16,075 nucleotides of DNA, from NCBI GenBank assembly GCA_964459065.1, contig CAYWMN010000068.1, forward strand, positions 1 to 16,075. Reading direction: 5' to 3'. Made by a program: the position numbers and the translations under genes. This DNA is from JAMCXS01 sp964459065. Lineage in GTDB: Bacteria; Acidobacteriota; Terriglobia; UBA7540. The notes beneath the pieces were generated by a model. That model saw nothing but the letters and a program-made list of their open reading frames with translations. It had not been told where the DNA came from and did not search any database. Shown in pieces: positions 1 through 5,762 of this stretch; within the stretch, counting starts at the first letter, position 1; each line of letters starts with the position of its first letter.

Positions 1-504
1 CGGCTTGTCCGGCAGGGAAAAGACCGGATCAACTTCGACCACCGCTACTTCGGCCCGTGTTGAAGGACTTTGGTCGCGCCGCTGCCCGGTGATCCAGGCT
101 TCGAGCGGTTTCAGCGCACGGCGCAGCGGTTCGACTTTGCGCACGCCGCAGCACTCCTTGTGGCCGTCCTTATAAAAGGAATAGAGGCCCTTGGCCTTCA
201 CCAGATTCTGCACCGCATCCGCCTGGGGAGAATAAACCTCCACCGGGATTTTGTAATGTTCCCGGACTTTGTCGATCAGCTGATAGGTTTCCGGATGGAG
301 CCGGCCGGTATCGAGCGAGAAAACGGTGAAGTTGCCGCCCCCGGCCTTCACCGCCATATCCACCAGCACGACGTCCTCCGCCCCGCTGAAGCTGACCGAG
401 ATTCCCCCGGAATAATTCTCGATCGCCAGCTGGATGATTTCGCCGGGATCCCGCTCGGCAAAGGATTGTGCGATTTCTGGAATGCTAATTGTGTCAAGTC
501 CCAT
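1..504 (-). CDS. cysH: Assimilatory adenylyl-sulfate (APS) reductase, partial (C-terminus off the left edge)
   Basis: This cytoplasmic enzyme reduces activated sulfate (APS, or PAPS in some relatives) to sulfite with thioredoxin electrons. The 168 codons present read without a stop. Visible motifs are a PP-loop SFSGAEDVVLVD (residues 38-49), LDTGRLHPETY (64-74), the paired cysteines KECCGVRK (116-123) and WITGQRRDQS (137-146). In the family the CC pair binds a 4Fe-4S cluster together with a later CxxC, which lies beyond the edge. E. coli-type PAPS reductases lack the CC, so the APS type is favoured. The ATG at 504 is preceded by AAGGTG about 11 nt upstream. It sits 52 nt after the TauE/SafE permease gene and is probably the third gene of the attenuated operon. 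Family confidence is high; APS versus PAPS specificity is inferred. Confidence 0.93.
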   Translation of the reverse strand, partial: MGLDTISIPEIAQSFAERDPGEIIQLAIENYSGGISVSFSGAEDVVLVDMAVKAGGGNFTVFSLDTGRLHPETYQLIDKVREHYKIPVEVYSPQADAVQNLVKAKGLYSFYKDGHKECCGVRKVEPLRRALKPLEAWITGQRRDQSPSTRAEVAVVEVDPVFSLPDKP

Positions 505-556
505 AATTCTGTTTTCACCTTTTCTATGCAGGAATGTACCGGGAGAACCCCACCGT

Positions 557-1327
557 TTAACCCACCAGCAAACGCGCTCCCAGTGAAAAATAAAGAATGC
601 TGAAAAGCCACGTAAAGTAACGTTCCGGGATGCGCCGGCTCAGCCGGCTCCCGATGATGACGCCCGGCACTTCTCCGGCGACCAGCAGCAGGAAAAGATG
701 AGCGTCAAAATTCCCCATCTCAACGTGGAGCGATCCGGCCAGCGCCGTCGTCACCAGCCCAAACAGGATATCCGTGCCCACCAGGCTGCCCAGCGGCAGC
801 GGAACCAGTACCAGCAGGGAAATCATCAGCAGGCTTCCACTGCCCACCGAGGTCATTGAAACCAGAAAACCCACGATGGCGCCGACCGCGGCCAGCTTGA
901 CGCCGCCGTTCGCAAAACCGAGATTCGCCAATTCGGCCGGGCTGAACTGCTTCTTTCCCCGCAGGAAAGGCAGAAAAACCGAGACGCCGAAAAGCGTGAG
1001 GCCCAGCAGGACCTTCAGGGCGTGGTCCAGGGTCGCTACCGACATCTGGGTTTGCAGGTAGCGGATAAACAAGATGCCCGCCACCGAGCCCGGAACGCTT
1101 CCCGCCAGCAGATATCCCGCCAGGTTCCATTGCACCTGGCCCATCTTGCGATGTTCAACAACGCCTGCGAGCTTGGTGACCGCGCCGCTCATCAGGTCCG
1201 TGCCGATGACCGTCAGGGCATGGAAAGGCGTGACGATCAGCAGGAGCGGCGTCAGGATAACGCCCGCCCCCGTGCCCGTCAGGCCCACCAAAATCCCGGT
1301 AATAAAAGCCAGCAGTGTTACGGTCAT
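557..1327 (-). CDS. TauE/SafE family membrane permease, probable sulfate or sulfur-anion transporter
   Basis: This is a 256-residue, very hydrophobic inner-membrane protein with seven or eight predicted membrane segments in two similar halves, as in the TauE/SafE (DUF81) family. The N-terminal segment is followed by GLTGTGAGVILTPLL, and the second half has the related VSMTSVGSGSLLMISLLV and LVGTDILFG. Family members move sulfite, sulfoacetate, sulfate or other organosulfur anions. Its place between a Sat-derived ORF and cysH suggests sulfate uptake, or sulfite export to relieve toxicity; the direction is not visible in the sequence. The ATG overlaps the upstream stop by one base (TAATG), so translation is probably coupled to the 55-codon ORF. 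Length is normal for the family. Confidence 0.88.
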   Translation of the reverse strand: MTVTLLAFITGILVGLTGTGAGVILTPLLLIVTPFHALTVIGTDLMSGAVTKLAGVVEHRKMGQVQWNLAGYLLAGSVPGSVAGILFIRYLQTQMSVATLDHALKVLLGLTLFGVSVFLPFLRGKKQFSPAELANLGFANGGVKLAAVGAIVGFLVSMTSVGSGSLLMISLLVLVPLPLGSLVGTDILFGLVTTALAGSLHVEMGNFDAHLFLLLVAGEVPGVIIGSRLSRRIPERYFTWLFSILYFSLGARLLVG

Positions 1328-1494
1328 TACGCTCCCTGTTGAGCCGCTTGCTGATTAAAGGCCTGGTGAAGCACGGCCGCCACTTCAGGCCGTGTAAACT
1401 CCGCCGGCAACTCGCCGCCTTCGCGGAGCACTTTCCGCACCTGGGTGCCGCTCGGCAAGCGGCTGACCAGTTTCCCTCCGTGCGGTTCGATCAT
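1327..1494 (-). CDS. 55-aa 'mini-Sat': fused N- and C-terminal ends of ATP sulfurylase, catalytic core missing
   Basis: The first 13 residues (MIEPHGGKLVSRL) match the start of single-chain sulfate adenylyltransferase (Sat). From residue 15 on, SGTQVRKVLREGGELP and then EFTRPEVAAVL match the Sat C-terminal segment (family pattern SGTKxRExL...PPEFxRPEVAxIL). About 300 or more residues that normally lie between, including the QxRN and HNPH/GRD active-site motifs, are absent. It therefore cannot be an active sulfurylase. The ATG at 1494 has an AAGGGG ribosome site about 10 nt upstream, and the stop overlaps the permease start (TAATG), so the ORF looks translated rather than decaying. It is the first full gene after the attenuator. 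It could be an in-frame deletion remnant kept for translational coupling, a small regulatory or binding protein, or an assembly deletion. Recognition is from memory of the family motifs. Confidence 0.72.
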   Translation of the reverse strand: MIEPHGGKLVSRLPSGTQVRKVLREGGELPAEFTRPEVAAVLHQAFNQQAAQQGA

Positions 1495-1550
1495 TTTTCT
1501 CTTTTCCCCTTCAGGCAACAAACTCAGTGCTTTTCCCAGGTCTTGAACTG

Positions 1551-1592
1551 CCAAAAATAAAAAAGCCCGCTGACGTTTCCGTCAGCGGGCTT
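1551..1592 (-). terminator. Rho-independent terminator / attenuator in front of the sulfur operon
   Basis: On the minus strand a perfect 13-bp stem (AAGCCCGCTGACG with CGTCAGCGGGCTT) is closed by a GAAA tetraloop and followed at once by TTTTTTATTTTT. It lies 58 nt upstream of the mini-Sat ATG and downstream of the leader ORF and promoter, so it would stop the operon's own transcript before its first structural gene. That placement is what is expected of an attenuator rather than an end-of-gene terminator. Confidence 0.92.
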
Positions 1593-1660
1593 CCGTGATA
1601 ATTGCTTGTTGGAGTTCGATTTACAAGTCGTTAATCTCCAGCCGCACGGCGCCCCTGACG
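1580..1660 (-). promoter_or_regulatory. Predicted antiterminator pairing (1651-1660 with 1580-1590)
   Basis: Leader RNA segment CGTCAGGGGC (1660 to 1651) can form 10 base pairs with the terminator 5' arm GCCCGCTGACG (1590 to 1580), with one bulged G at 1586. The segment is a near copy, one base shorter, of the terminator 3' arm CGTCAGCGGGC, so the two structures exclude each other. It begins 8 nt after the last Cys codon, so a ribosome held at the earlier Cys codons leaves it free. A second possible contact is TTGTTG in the Cys codon run with CAACAA at 1606-1611. This was found by eye; energies were not computed. Confidence 0.7.
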
Positions 1661-1734
1661 GATCCCATACAACAACACATACAACAGATCCGATCTGCGC
1701 TTGCGGCCATCGACATGTTCATCGCACTCGCCAT
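1621..1734 (-). CDS. Cys/Met-rich leader peptide of the sulfur-assimilation attenuator
   Basis: A 37-codon ORF reads from ATG at 1734 (in-frame ATGs also at 1722, 1716 and 1710) to TAA at 1621-1623. Residues 17-23 are CCMCCCM, that is, five Cys codons (all TGT, at 1684-1686, 1681-1683, 1675-1677, 1672-1674 and 1669-1671) and two Met codons within seven positions. The sequence between the predicted transcription start and the 1734 ATG is only about 7 nt, so translation would be near-leaderless; the 1722 ATG has at best a weak GGCGAG. The proposed role is in cis: ribosome stalling at Cys (perhaps also Met) codons when the charged tRNA is scarce lets the antiterminator form and the operon be read. 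Polycysteine leader ORFs of this kind are known in mycobacteria, but I know of no acidobacterial description. The peptide itself probably has no other function. Confidence 0.78.
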   Translation of the reverse strand: MASAMNMSMAASADRICCMCCCMGSVRGAVRLEINDL

Positions 1735-1740
1735 ATATAA

Positions 1741-1775
1741 TGCGAAATCCTACCAATCCCAGAGAGCCTTGTCAA
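1741..1775 (-). promoter_or_regulatory. Sigma70-type promoter of the cysteine leader and sulfur operon
   Basis: A consensus -35 TTGACA (1770-1775) stands 17 bp from a -10 TAGGAT (1747-1752) on the minus strand. The predicted start is the A at about 1741, seven nt before the first ATG of the leader ORF. A full-consensus -35 with the best spacing is unusual in a GC-rich genome and supports a strong start of transcription, as expected where control is exerted later by attenuation. Confidence 0.75.
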
Positions 1776-1799
1776 TAGAAAACACCGCCCCGCAGTCTG

Positions 1800-1834
1800 C
1801 CGGCGAATCCGCCGCCACTGTGTAGGTTCGCCGG
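1800..1834. repeat. Inverted repeat CCGGCGAA...TTCGCCGG upstream of the sulfur operon promoter
   Basis: Eight-base perfect arms (1800-1807 and 1827-1834) flank a 19-nt centre, with two more possible pairs inside after a mismatch. It lies between the end of the secreted-protein gene (1873) and the -35 at 1775. Neither strand has a U-tract after it, so it is a poor Rho-independent terminator. It could be a Rho-type or imperfect terminator for the gene at 1873-2628, or a protein-binding dyad about 25 bp upstream of the -35. Confidence 0.45.
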
Positions 1835-1872
1835 ATAATCAAAAAGCCGTAGCCCTGCGAGCATAGCAGTTG

Positions 1873-2628
1873 CTACTTCTTGTGCTTGCCTTTAACCGCC
1901 ACAGACGTCACCAGGACGCGGCCATTGTTACCTTGAAGCCCTTGTACCGTTGCTTTCACAGGTTTTTTGGGTTCCAGTTCAACCTGCTTGACAGCTTCGC
2001 CAGCCTTGCTGTTACCGCTTTTGCCGAATTTCATAACGGCGCCGCTGTCGGTCAGCAAGCCAAATTGGGAAGTGGTGCTCGTCGCCGTGCACTCGTTGGC
2101 AGCATGTTCAAGCATGGCCCCTTTCTGCATCGCTGCCGTGTTAATAGACGGAAGGCGACCTCCCGCCCTCGCGGCTAGACCCACCTGCCTTTGGTCATTA
2201 CCAATCGGTCCGCCGACGGCAGGATGGCTGCCATCCGCTGGCGTCATGTTTATGGGCCCATTAGCTCCCATCGGTGCCTGCGAGGCTGCAATCTGTTGCT
2301 CACTTCCCGACTGCCCCCCCTGCCTCGGGGCACGACTATAATAGACGAATTGCGATTGCGACGAACCACCGGCAGCGCTTGGCGCGCCCGCAGCGCTGCC
2401 ATGCAGTGCTGCAGCAGACACAGTATTCATGGCCTTCGACATGCAAGTTGCATCCACCAGCTTGCCGTGCCATTTTTTCGTTTTCTCTGGTTTTTTCTTC
2501 TTCGCTGAAGCTGACTTCTGGCCTGTAGCACTGCGGGCGGCAGCGGGAACCGGTTGCGCCCAGGTCCCGGCCGACAAGAACAGGAGTATTCCGGCACTAA
2601 TTGCTATAACCCTCTCGGCCCGTTTCAT
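1873..2628 (-). CDS. Secreted acidobacterial protein of unknown function (DUF5818-like ends around a low-complexity insert)
   Basis: The 251-residue product starts with a clear signal peptide (MKRAERVIAISAGILLFLSA, then GTWAQ), so it is exported. A basic KKKKPEKTKK stretch leads to WHGKLVDATCM (about 53-63). A region of roughly 100 residues rich in Ala, Gly, Ser and Gln follows. The end holds ANECTATSTTSQFGLLTDSGAVMKF in two pieces around 181-205 and KPVKATVQGLQGNNGRVLVTSVAVK at the C-terminus. The pattern 'G-x-L-x-D-x-x-C ... C ... D-G ... G-K-x-V-x-V-x-G' resembles small acidobacterial OB-like proteins such as DUF5818; the resemblance is by eye and modest. The ATG has an excellent AGGAGG 8-9 nt upstream. 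The stop is TAG at 1873-1875. It is followed by the sulfur operon on the same strand but separated from it by a promoter. Function unknown. Confidence 0.7.
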   Translation of the reverse strand: MKRAERVIAISAGILLFLSAGTWAQPVPAAARSATGQKSASAKKKKPEKTKKWHGKLVDATCMSKAMNTVSAAALHGSAAGAPSAAGGSSQSQFVYYSRAPRQGGQSGSEQQIAASQAPMGANGPINMTPADGSHPAVGGPIGNDQRQVGLAARAGGRLPSINTAAMQKGAMLEHAANECTATSTTSQFGLLTDSGAVMKFGKSGNSKAGEAVKQVELEPKKPVKATVQGLQGNNGRVLVTSVAVKGKHKK

Positions 2629-2754
2629 AGCAAGTCCCTCCTTCCGTTCTCTATGTTAATATGCTGTTCCAAGAAAGTTGCTGAAGCAAGCCGGTCTTCA
2701 GGCCTAATCGCCTCCTCGCCACAAGAAGTCCGGCGCCCAGGCGAGTTCATGAGT

Positions 2755-4823
2755 TTACGGCACCCGTCTAACCAGTGCCCCGCTGATCTTGCCGTCCGCG
2801 CCCATGTTGATGCTCCATTTTGCCGCCCCGTGCTTAAACTGGGCCTTGTAGGTGTCCCAGCCGATGGGGTTCACTCCCGTGAATTTTAACGATACCAGCG
2901 ACCCTAATGATACGAGCGACTTTTGTAGGATCGGCAACTGCTCGCGTGTAGCCTTGGCCAGCATCGGGCTCATCCGGGCATAGTCGGGCTTGCCGCTGGC
3001 CAGGCCAAGAATGTCCTGCCGCAAAGCTTGTTCGCTGCCGGGTTGGGGAATATTATTTTTAATTCTGGTTTCAAGCGCGTCCAGATACTTCTTAGCTTTT
3101 GCCTCGTTCATGCGCGGCGCGTGGATGTCCCGGCCGCCCTGGTGTAAGACCAGCCCGGTCACTTTCCCCTGCGTGTTGGATTCAAAGGTAATTTGCGCAT
3201 CGACGACCCCCGCGAAGAACTTGTTGGGCGCTTCCGGAAACACACGCACGTGGGGCTGGCCTTGCAGTTGAGTCAGGAATCGGTCGCCCTTTCGGGATAC
3301 GGTCATGATCCAGTTCCCCGGAAACTTGTAGTAGCCGACGAATTTATCAAAGGCATGAGGATTCATGGGGATGGCCTTGCGGGCGGCAAGCAGGCCCGCA
3401 GGGGACTGTACGTGGTCAACCCTTAAGATTTTGACCGGCTTTCGCTGCAACTGCAGCGTCAGCCCGAGCTGAGTTTTAAGCGCCTCAGCCAGCTCTTCAG
3501 GGCTGGGCTTTTTGCCCGCCGATGCTTTGCTGTTGTGTCCTGTTGCGGCGCTCGAATTTTCTTTCCAGCTCAATGTGAAGTTGTAGGTCTGGTTTAACCC
3601 GGTTTCATCAACGACGGGATGGGACAGTCGCTTCGATAGAAGCTCGATGAAATCATCCATGCGCAGGGCTGTGCCGCTGATGGAAGCAGGTCTGGAATAC
3701 ATTAAGGGTCCGGGCTCGTCTGGCCGAGCCACTCGCATATCAGAACCTGGGCCGTTGCGGGTTAGTACATATACAGATCGCGTCCGCGTGGTGTGATGAA
3801 CTTTGAGGTGAAACCGGTTAGCGAGTAGTGTGCGGACCATGGTGCGCGCCTGATCGATGCTCCCATAGCCTGGGCTCTTAAAAGCTCCAGGCGAGGTTGC
3901 TTTAATGTTGTACCGGGCCTCCAGTAATTTGGGACCCGATATCAGGCTACCCTGCACGTCGAAGCCGAAGCCGATCAAGGTCCTCAGCGGATAGTTTTCC
4001 ACTCTGAAAAAGCCAGGTCCGACGTTGATGCGAGGGCCATTGGCCTGGGGCTGGCTCGCGCGGATTGTCACGCTTTGGGATGACGAGCCTTTCATTCCCT
4101 CCGTCTGAGCTGCCGCGCGGGCTGGCGCGGCAAGCACCGAACCCATCACGATGGGCGCCAGGATCACAGCAGTCGCGGCGGTCGCCAGCAGCGCCTTCTT
4201 GGCGGAGCTTAGCTTTTGCGTGAAGCGGGGTGTCATGATGCGTTGGATTCGGCTTTTGAGTTCGGCCCCTGCCACGCCAGCCGCGCAATCAAGCGGCGAT
4301 TCAAGATAAAACTTGCAGACCGAAAGAAGCCCCTCGGCATAAGCCTCCCGGTCGCCGCCCGAACCGATCACCGCCTCATCGCAGGCAGCCTCGCGCTCCA
4401 CGATCATCTGCCGGCCCATCCACCACACCAGCGGATGGAACCAGAACACCGCCTCCACCAGCATGTGGATGGCAGCGGTCAGATTGTCGCGCCGGCGGAC
4501 GTGGCACATTTCGTGATTCACAATCATCTGGAGCTGCCGGGAGGAAAGATGCGCGCAAATACCTTCCGGCAGCAGCAACATGGGCCGGAAGATGCCCACC
4601 ACGCCGGGTTCAAGCCTGCCCGGGGCGGACTTCACCGGAATCGGCGCAACCAGCGGCAAGGGTTTTGCCTGCCGCACCGCACGGTGGATTCGCAGCCATC
4701 GCGTCATCCAGTAAAGGCCGACGATGATGGCGCCGCACGCCCAGATCCCCATCAAGATGAAAAGTGGATTAATCCCTGTCCCTGAGCCAGCAGCTGGCGC
4801 TACGGAAGCAAGCGGCGCGGCTG
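2755..4823 (-). CDS. BlaR1-like M56 peptidase fused to TIGR03435 and DUF3471-like domains (C-terminal part, broken at the assembly gap)
   Basis: This is the sensor half of a BlaI/BlaR1-type pair. After the gap the frame reads AAPLASVAPAAGS, then a membrane segment (around 4690-4770). Next comes the zinc protease site HEMCH (codons at 4501-4515, the HExxH motif) and EREAACDEAV (around 4372-4401), which carries the further zinc-ligand Glu region. A last membrane segment lies at about 4140-4200. In place of BlaR1's penicillin-binding sensor there is a TIGR03435 domain (about 3410-4075; LRTLIGFGFDV, LLANRFHLKVHH and VVDETGLNQTYNFTL are typical). A DUF3471-like domain (about 3110-3350; VGYYKFPGNWIMTV, VDAQITFESNTQGKVTGLV) and a unique tail ending at 2755 follow. 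An in-frame ATG at 4878 lies in foreign sequence and is not the true start. In relatives the peptidase cleaves or releases the BlaI repressor on a signal; the signal here is unknown. Confidence 0.85.
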
Positions 4824-4833
4824 NNNNNNNNNN
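4824..4833. other. Assembly gap (10 Ns)
   Basis: Ten unknown bases. The true length may differ, because runs of exactly 10 N are often placeholders. M56 sequence lies on the low-coordinate side and transposase-like sequence on the high-coordinate side, so whatever joins them is missing. Confidence 0.99.
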
Positions 4834-5008
4834 AATCGAGCGGAAACTTCGCGTACAGCTTGAGACCGGACAGATCAACGATCAACAATTCGTTTCGCTA
4901 CGATCTGAGCAGGTAAGGCCGATCCTAAATCAGTTTCACGGTTGGCTTGAAAAGCGATCTGATCAGGTCCCACCCAGCACTCTGTTGGGCAAGGCGGTCG
5001 AGTACCAG
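4834..5008 (+). mobile_element. Internal fragment of an IS66-family transposase inside the M56 gene
   Basis: On the plus strand codons from 4835 read IERKLRVQLETGQIND, then LRSEQVRPILNQFHGWLEK and PPSTLLGKAVEYQ. This matches the IS66 transposase pattern 'R-x-x-R-x-R-P-L/I-L-x-x-L/F-x-x-W-L ... K-S-P-L-G-K-A-I/V-x-Y'. The piece covers only about 58 residues of a protein of roughly 500. It lacks the rest of the C-terminal region, and no terminal inverted repeat is visible at either junction. At about 5008 it passes straight into M56-coding sequence, and its other side is the N gap. It is therefore either a decayed remnant or a short chimeric join made by the assembler at a multi-copy element. 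The antisense reading contributes two stops to the M56 frame (4923-4925 and near 4896). Confidence 0.7.
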
Positions 5009-5218
5009 AGGCACAGACGCGGCGGGGGCTGATCCCCAATTGAGATAGCTGCCAAGAGCGGTCAGCAACGAAAATGGGACGAGAAACTTGCAGGATGCAG
5101 CAAACCACAACCAATATCGCGTGTGCGCACCGTTCTTGCGCAGAGCCAGCGTGAGGGCGCCCGCCGCCGCCGCGAACAGAGTCGATTGCCATAAATGATT
5201 GATCAGGACATGGATCAC
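5009..5218 (-). pseudogene. N-terminal fragment of the BlaR1-like M56 gene
   Basis: GTG at 5216-5218 opens MIHVLINHLWQSTLFAAAAG, the usual first membrane segment of acidobacterial M56 proteins. RYWLWFAASCKFLVPFSLL (second segment) and LGSYLNWGSAPAASVP follow, before the frame enters the IS66-like sequence. The GTG overlaps the blaI stop as GTGA, which fixes the start and implies coupled translation. An ATG at 5209-5211 is out of frame. If the IS66 piece and Ns are an assembly error, this joins 2755-4823 as one intact gene; if they are real, the sensor is inactivated and only the repressor remains. Confidence 0.75.
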
Positions 5219-5601
5219 GGTGTTTTCTCCTTCCTGGCCAGTCTGCGAAGCAACTTTTCTGCTTCTTGCACGTCTTCCAGCGTGAGTTTCCCGGATTCGA
5301 TCAGGTGGGCCATGACCGGCTGGGCCTGGCCGCCGAATAACGCCAGAAACTCATCAACCAGCCGGCGTTGCGCGTCGCGGCGGGAAATGGCCGCTTCAAA
5401 GATGTGAGCGTTACTGATTTTCCTGGCTCGGCGTACAGCTTGCTTGGTTTCCAGGCGGTAAACGATGGTCTGCACGGTCGTGTAGGCCGGGCGGGCACGA
5501 TCGGGAAAGGTTTCTTGAATCTCTCGAATGGACAACGATCCCCGGCTCCACAGGGCATCCATGATTTTCAGGTCAAGCTTGCTGAGTTTCGGTAGTTTCA
5601 T
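5215..5601 (-). CDS. BlaI/MecI/CopY-family transcriptional repressor
   Basis: The 128 residues are a normal length for the family. The N-terminal winged helix is visible as LSKLDLKIMDALWSRGSLSI (about 6-25), RPAYTTVQTIVYRLETK (about 37-53) and VRRARKISNAHIFEAAISR. A C-terminal dimerisation helix region follows (SGKLTLEDVQEAEKLLRRL). Members bind TACA/TGTA dyads as dimers and are cleaved when the partner M56 sensor is activated. Such a dyad lies just upstream (5613-5624), so it probably represses itself and the overlapping M56 gene. The ATG at 5601 has AGGAG about 9 nt upstream. Genome-wide it may control other genes with the same box; its beta-lactam link is not established here. Confidence 0.93.
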   Translation of the reverse strand: MKLPKLSKLDLKIMDALWSRGSLSIREIQETFPDRARPAYTTVQTIVYRLETKQAVRRARKISNAHIFEAAISRRDAQRRLVDEFLALFGGQAQPVMAHLIESGKLTLEDVQEAEKLLRRLARKEKTP

Positions 5602-5612
5602 CGTTCTTTCTC

Positions 5613-5624
5613 CTACAGATGTAG
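5613..5624. promoter_or_regulatory. BlaI-type operator box CTACA-GA-TGTAG
   Basis: The inverted repeat CTACAGATGTAG has 5-bp arms with a 2-bp centre and fits the TACA-N2-TGTA core known for BlaI/MecI operators. It covers the predicted transcription start of blaI and lies 11 nt upstream of the ATG, between the -10 element and the ribosome site, where a bound repressor would block initiation. Confidence 0.65.
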
Positions 5625-5627
5625 TAG

Positions 5628-5656
5628 AGCTTACGACTCTATTCGGAGATCTGCAA
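5628..5656 (-). promoter_or_regulatory. Predicted promoter of blaI and the M56 gene
   Basis: -35 TTGCAG (5651-5656) and -10 TAAGCT (5628-5633) are 17 bp apart on the minus strand. The match is moderate. The predicted start, near 5621, falls in the BlaI-type box, which supports it. Confidence 0.5.
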
Positions 5657-5762
5657 GAGAAAAATGCACGCCGGGGCTGACAAAATTTTCATCTTGCGGC
5701 TGGCCTTGCGCTCGCCCCTGTGCGGGAATCGGGAACTCAAGTGTTTCGGCACGAAGCTTTCA

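Noticed and set aside
1552..1554. TTG at 1554 as start of the mini-Sat ORF (75 residues)
   Set aside because: The TTG lies in the terminator U-tract with no ribosome site, whereas the ATG at 1494 has AAGGGG upstream and starts exactly at the Sat-like MIEPHGG.
1561..1741. SAM or other sulfur-related riboswitch in the leader
   Set aside because: I could not find the conserved helices or loops of known SAM riboswitches. The Cys-rich ORF and the terminator copy explain the region better.
1595..1825. Plus-strand open frame of 76 codons across the leader
   Set aside because: It is antisense to the promoter, leader ORF and attenuator and has no ribosome site or protein-like composition.
4834..4878. 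ATG at 4878 as the true start of the M56 protein
   Set aside because: The codons from 4878 to the gap are antisense to IS66-like sequence. The genuine N-terminus with two membrane segments is at 5009-5218 and overlaps blaI.
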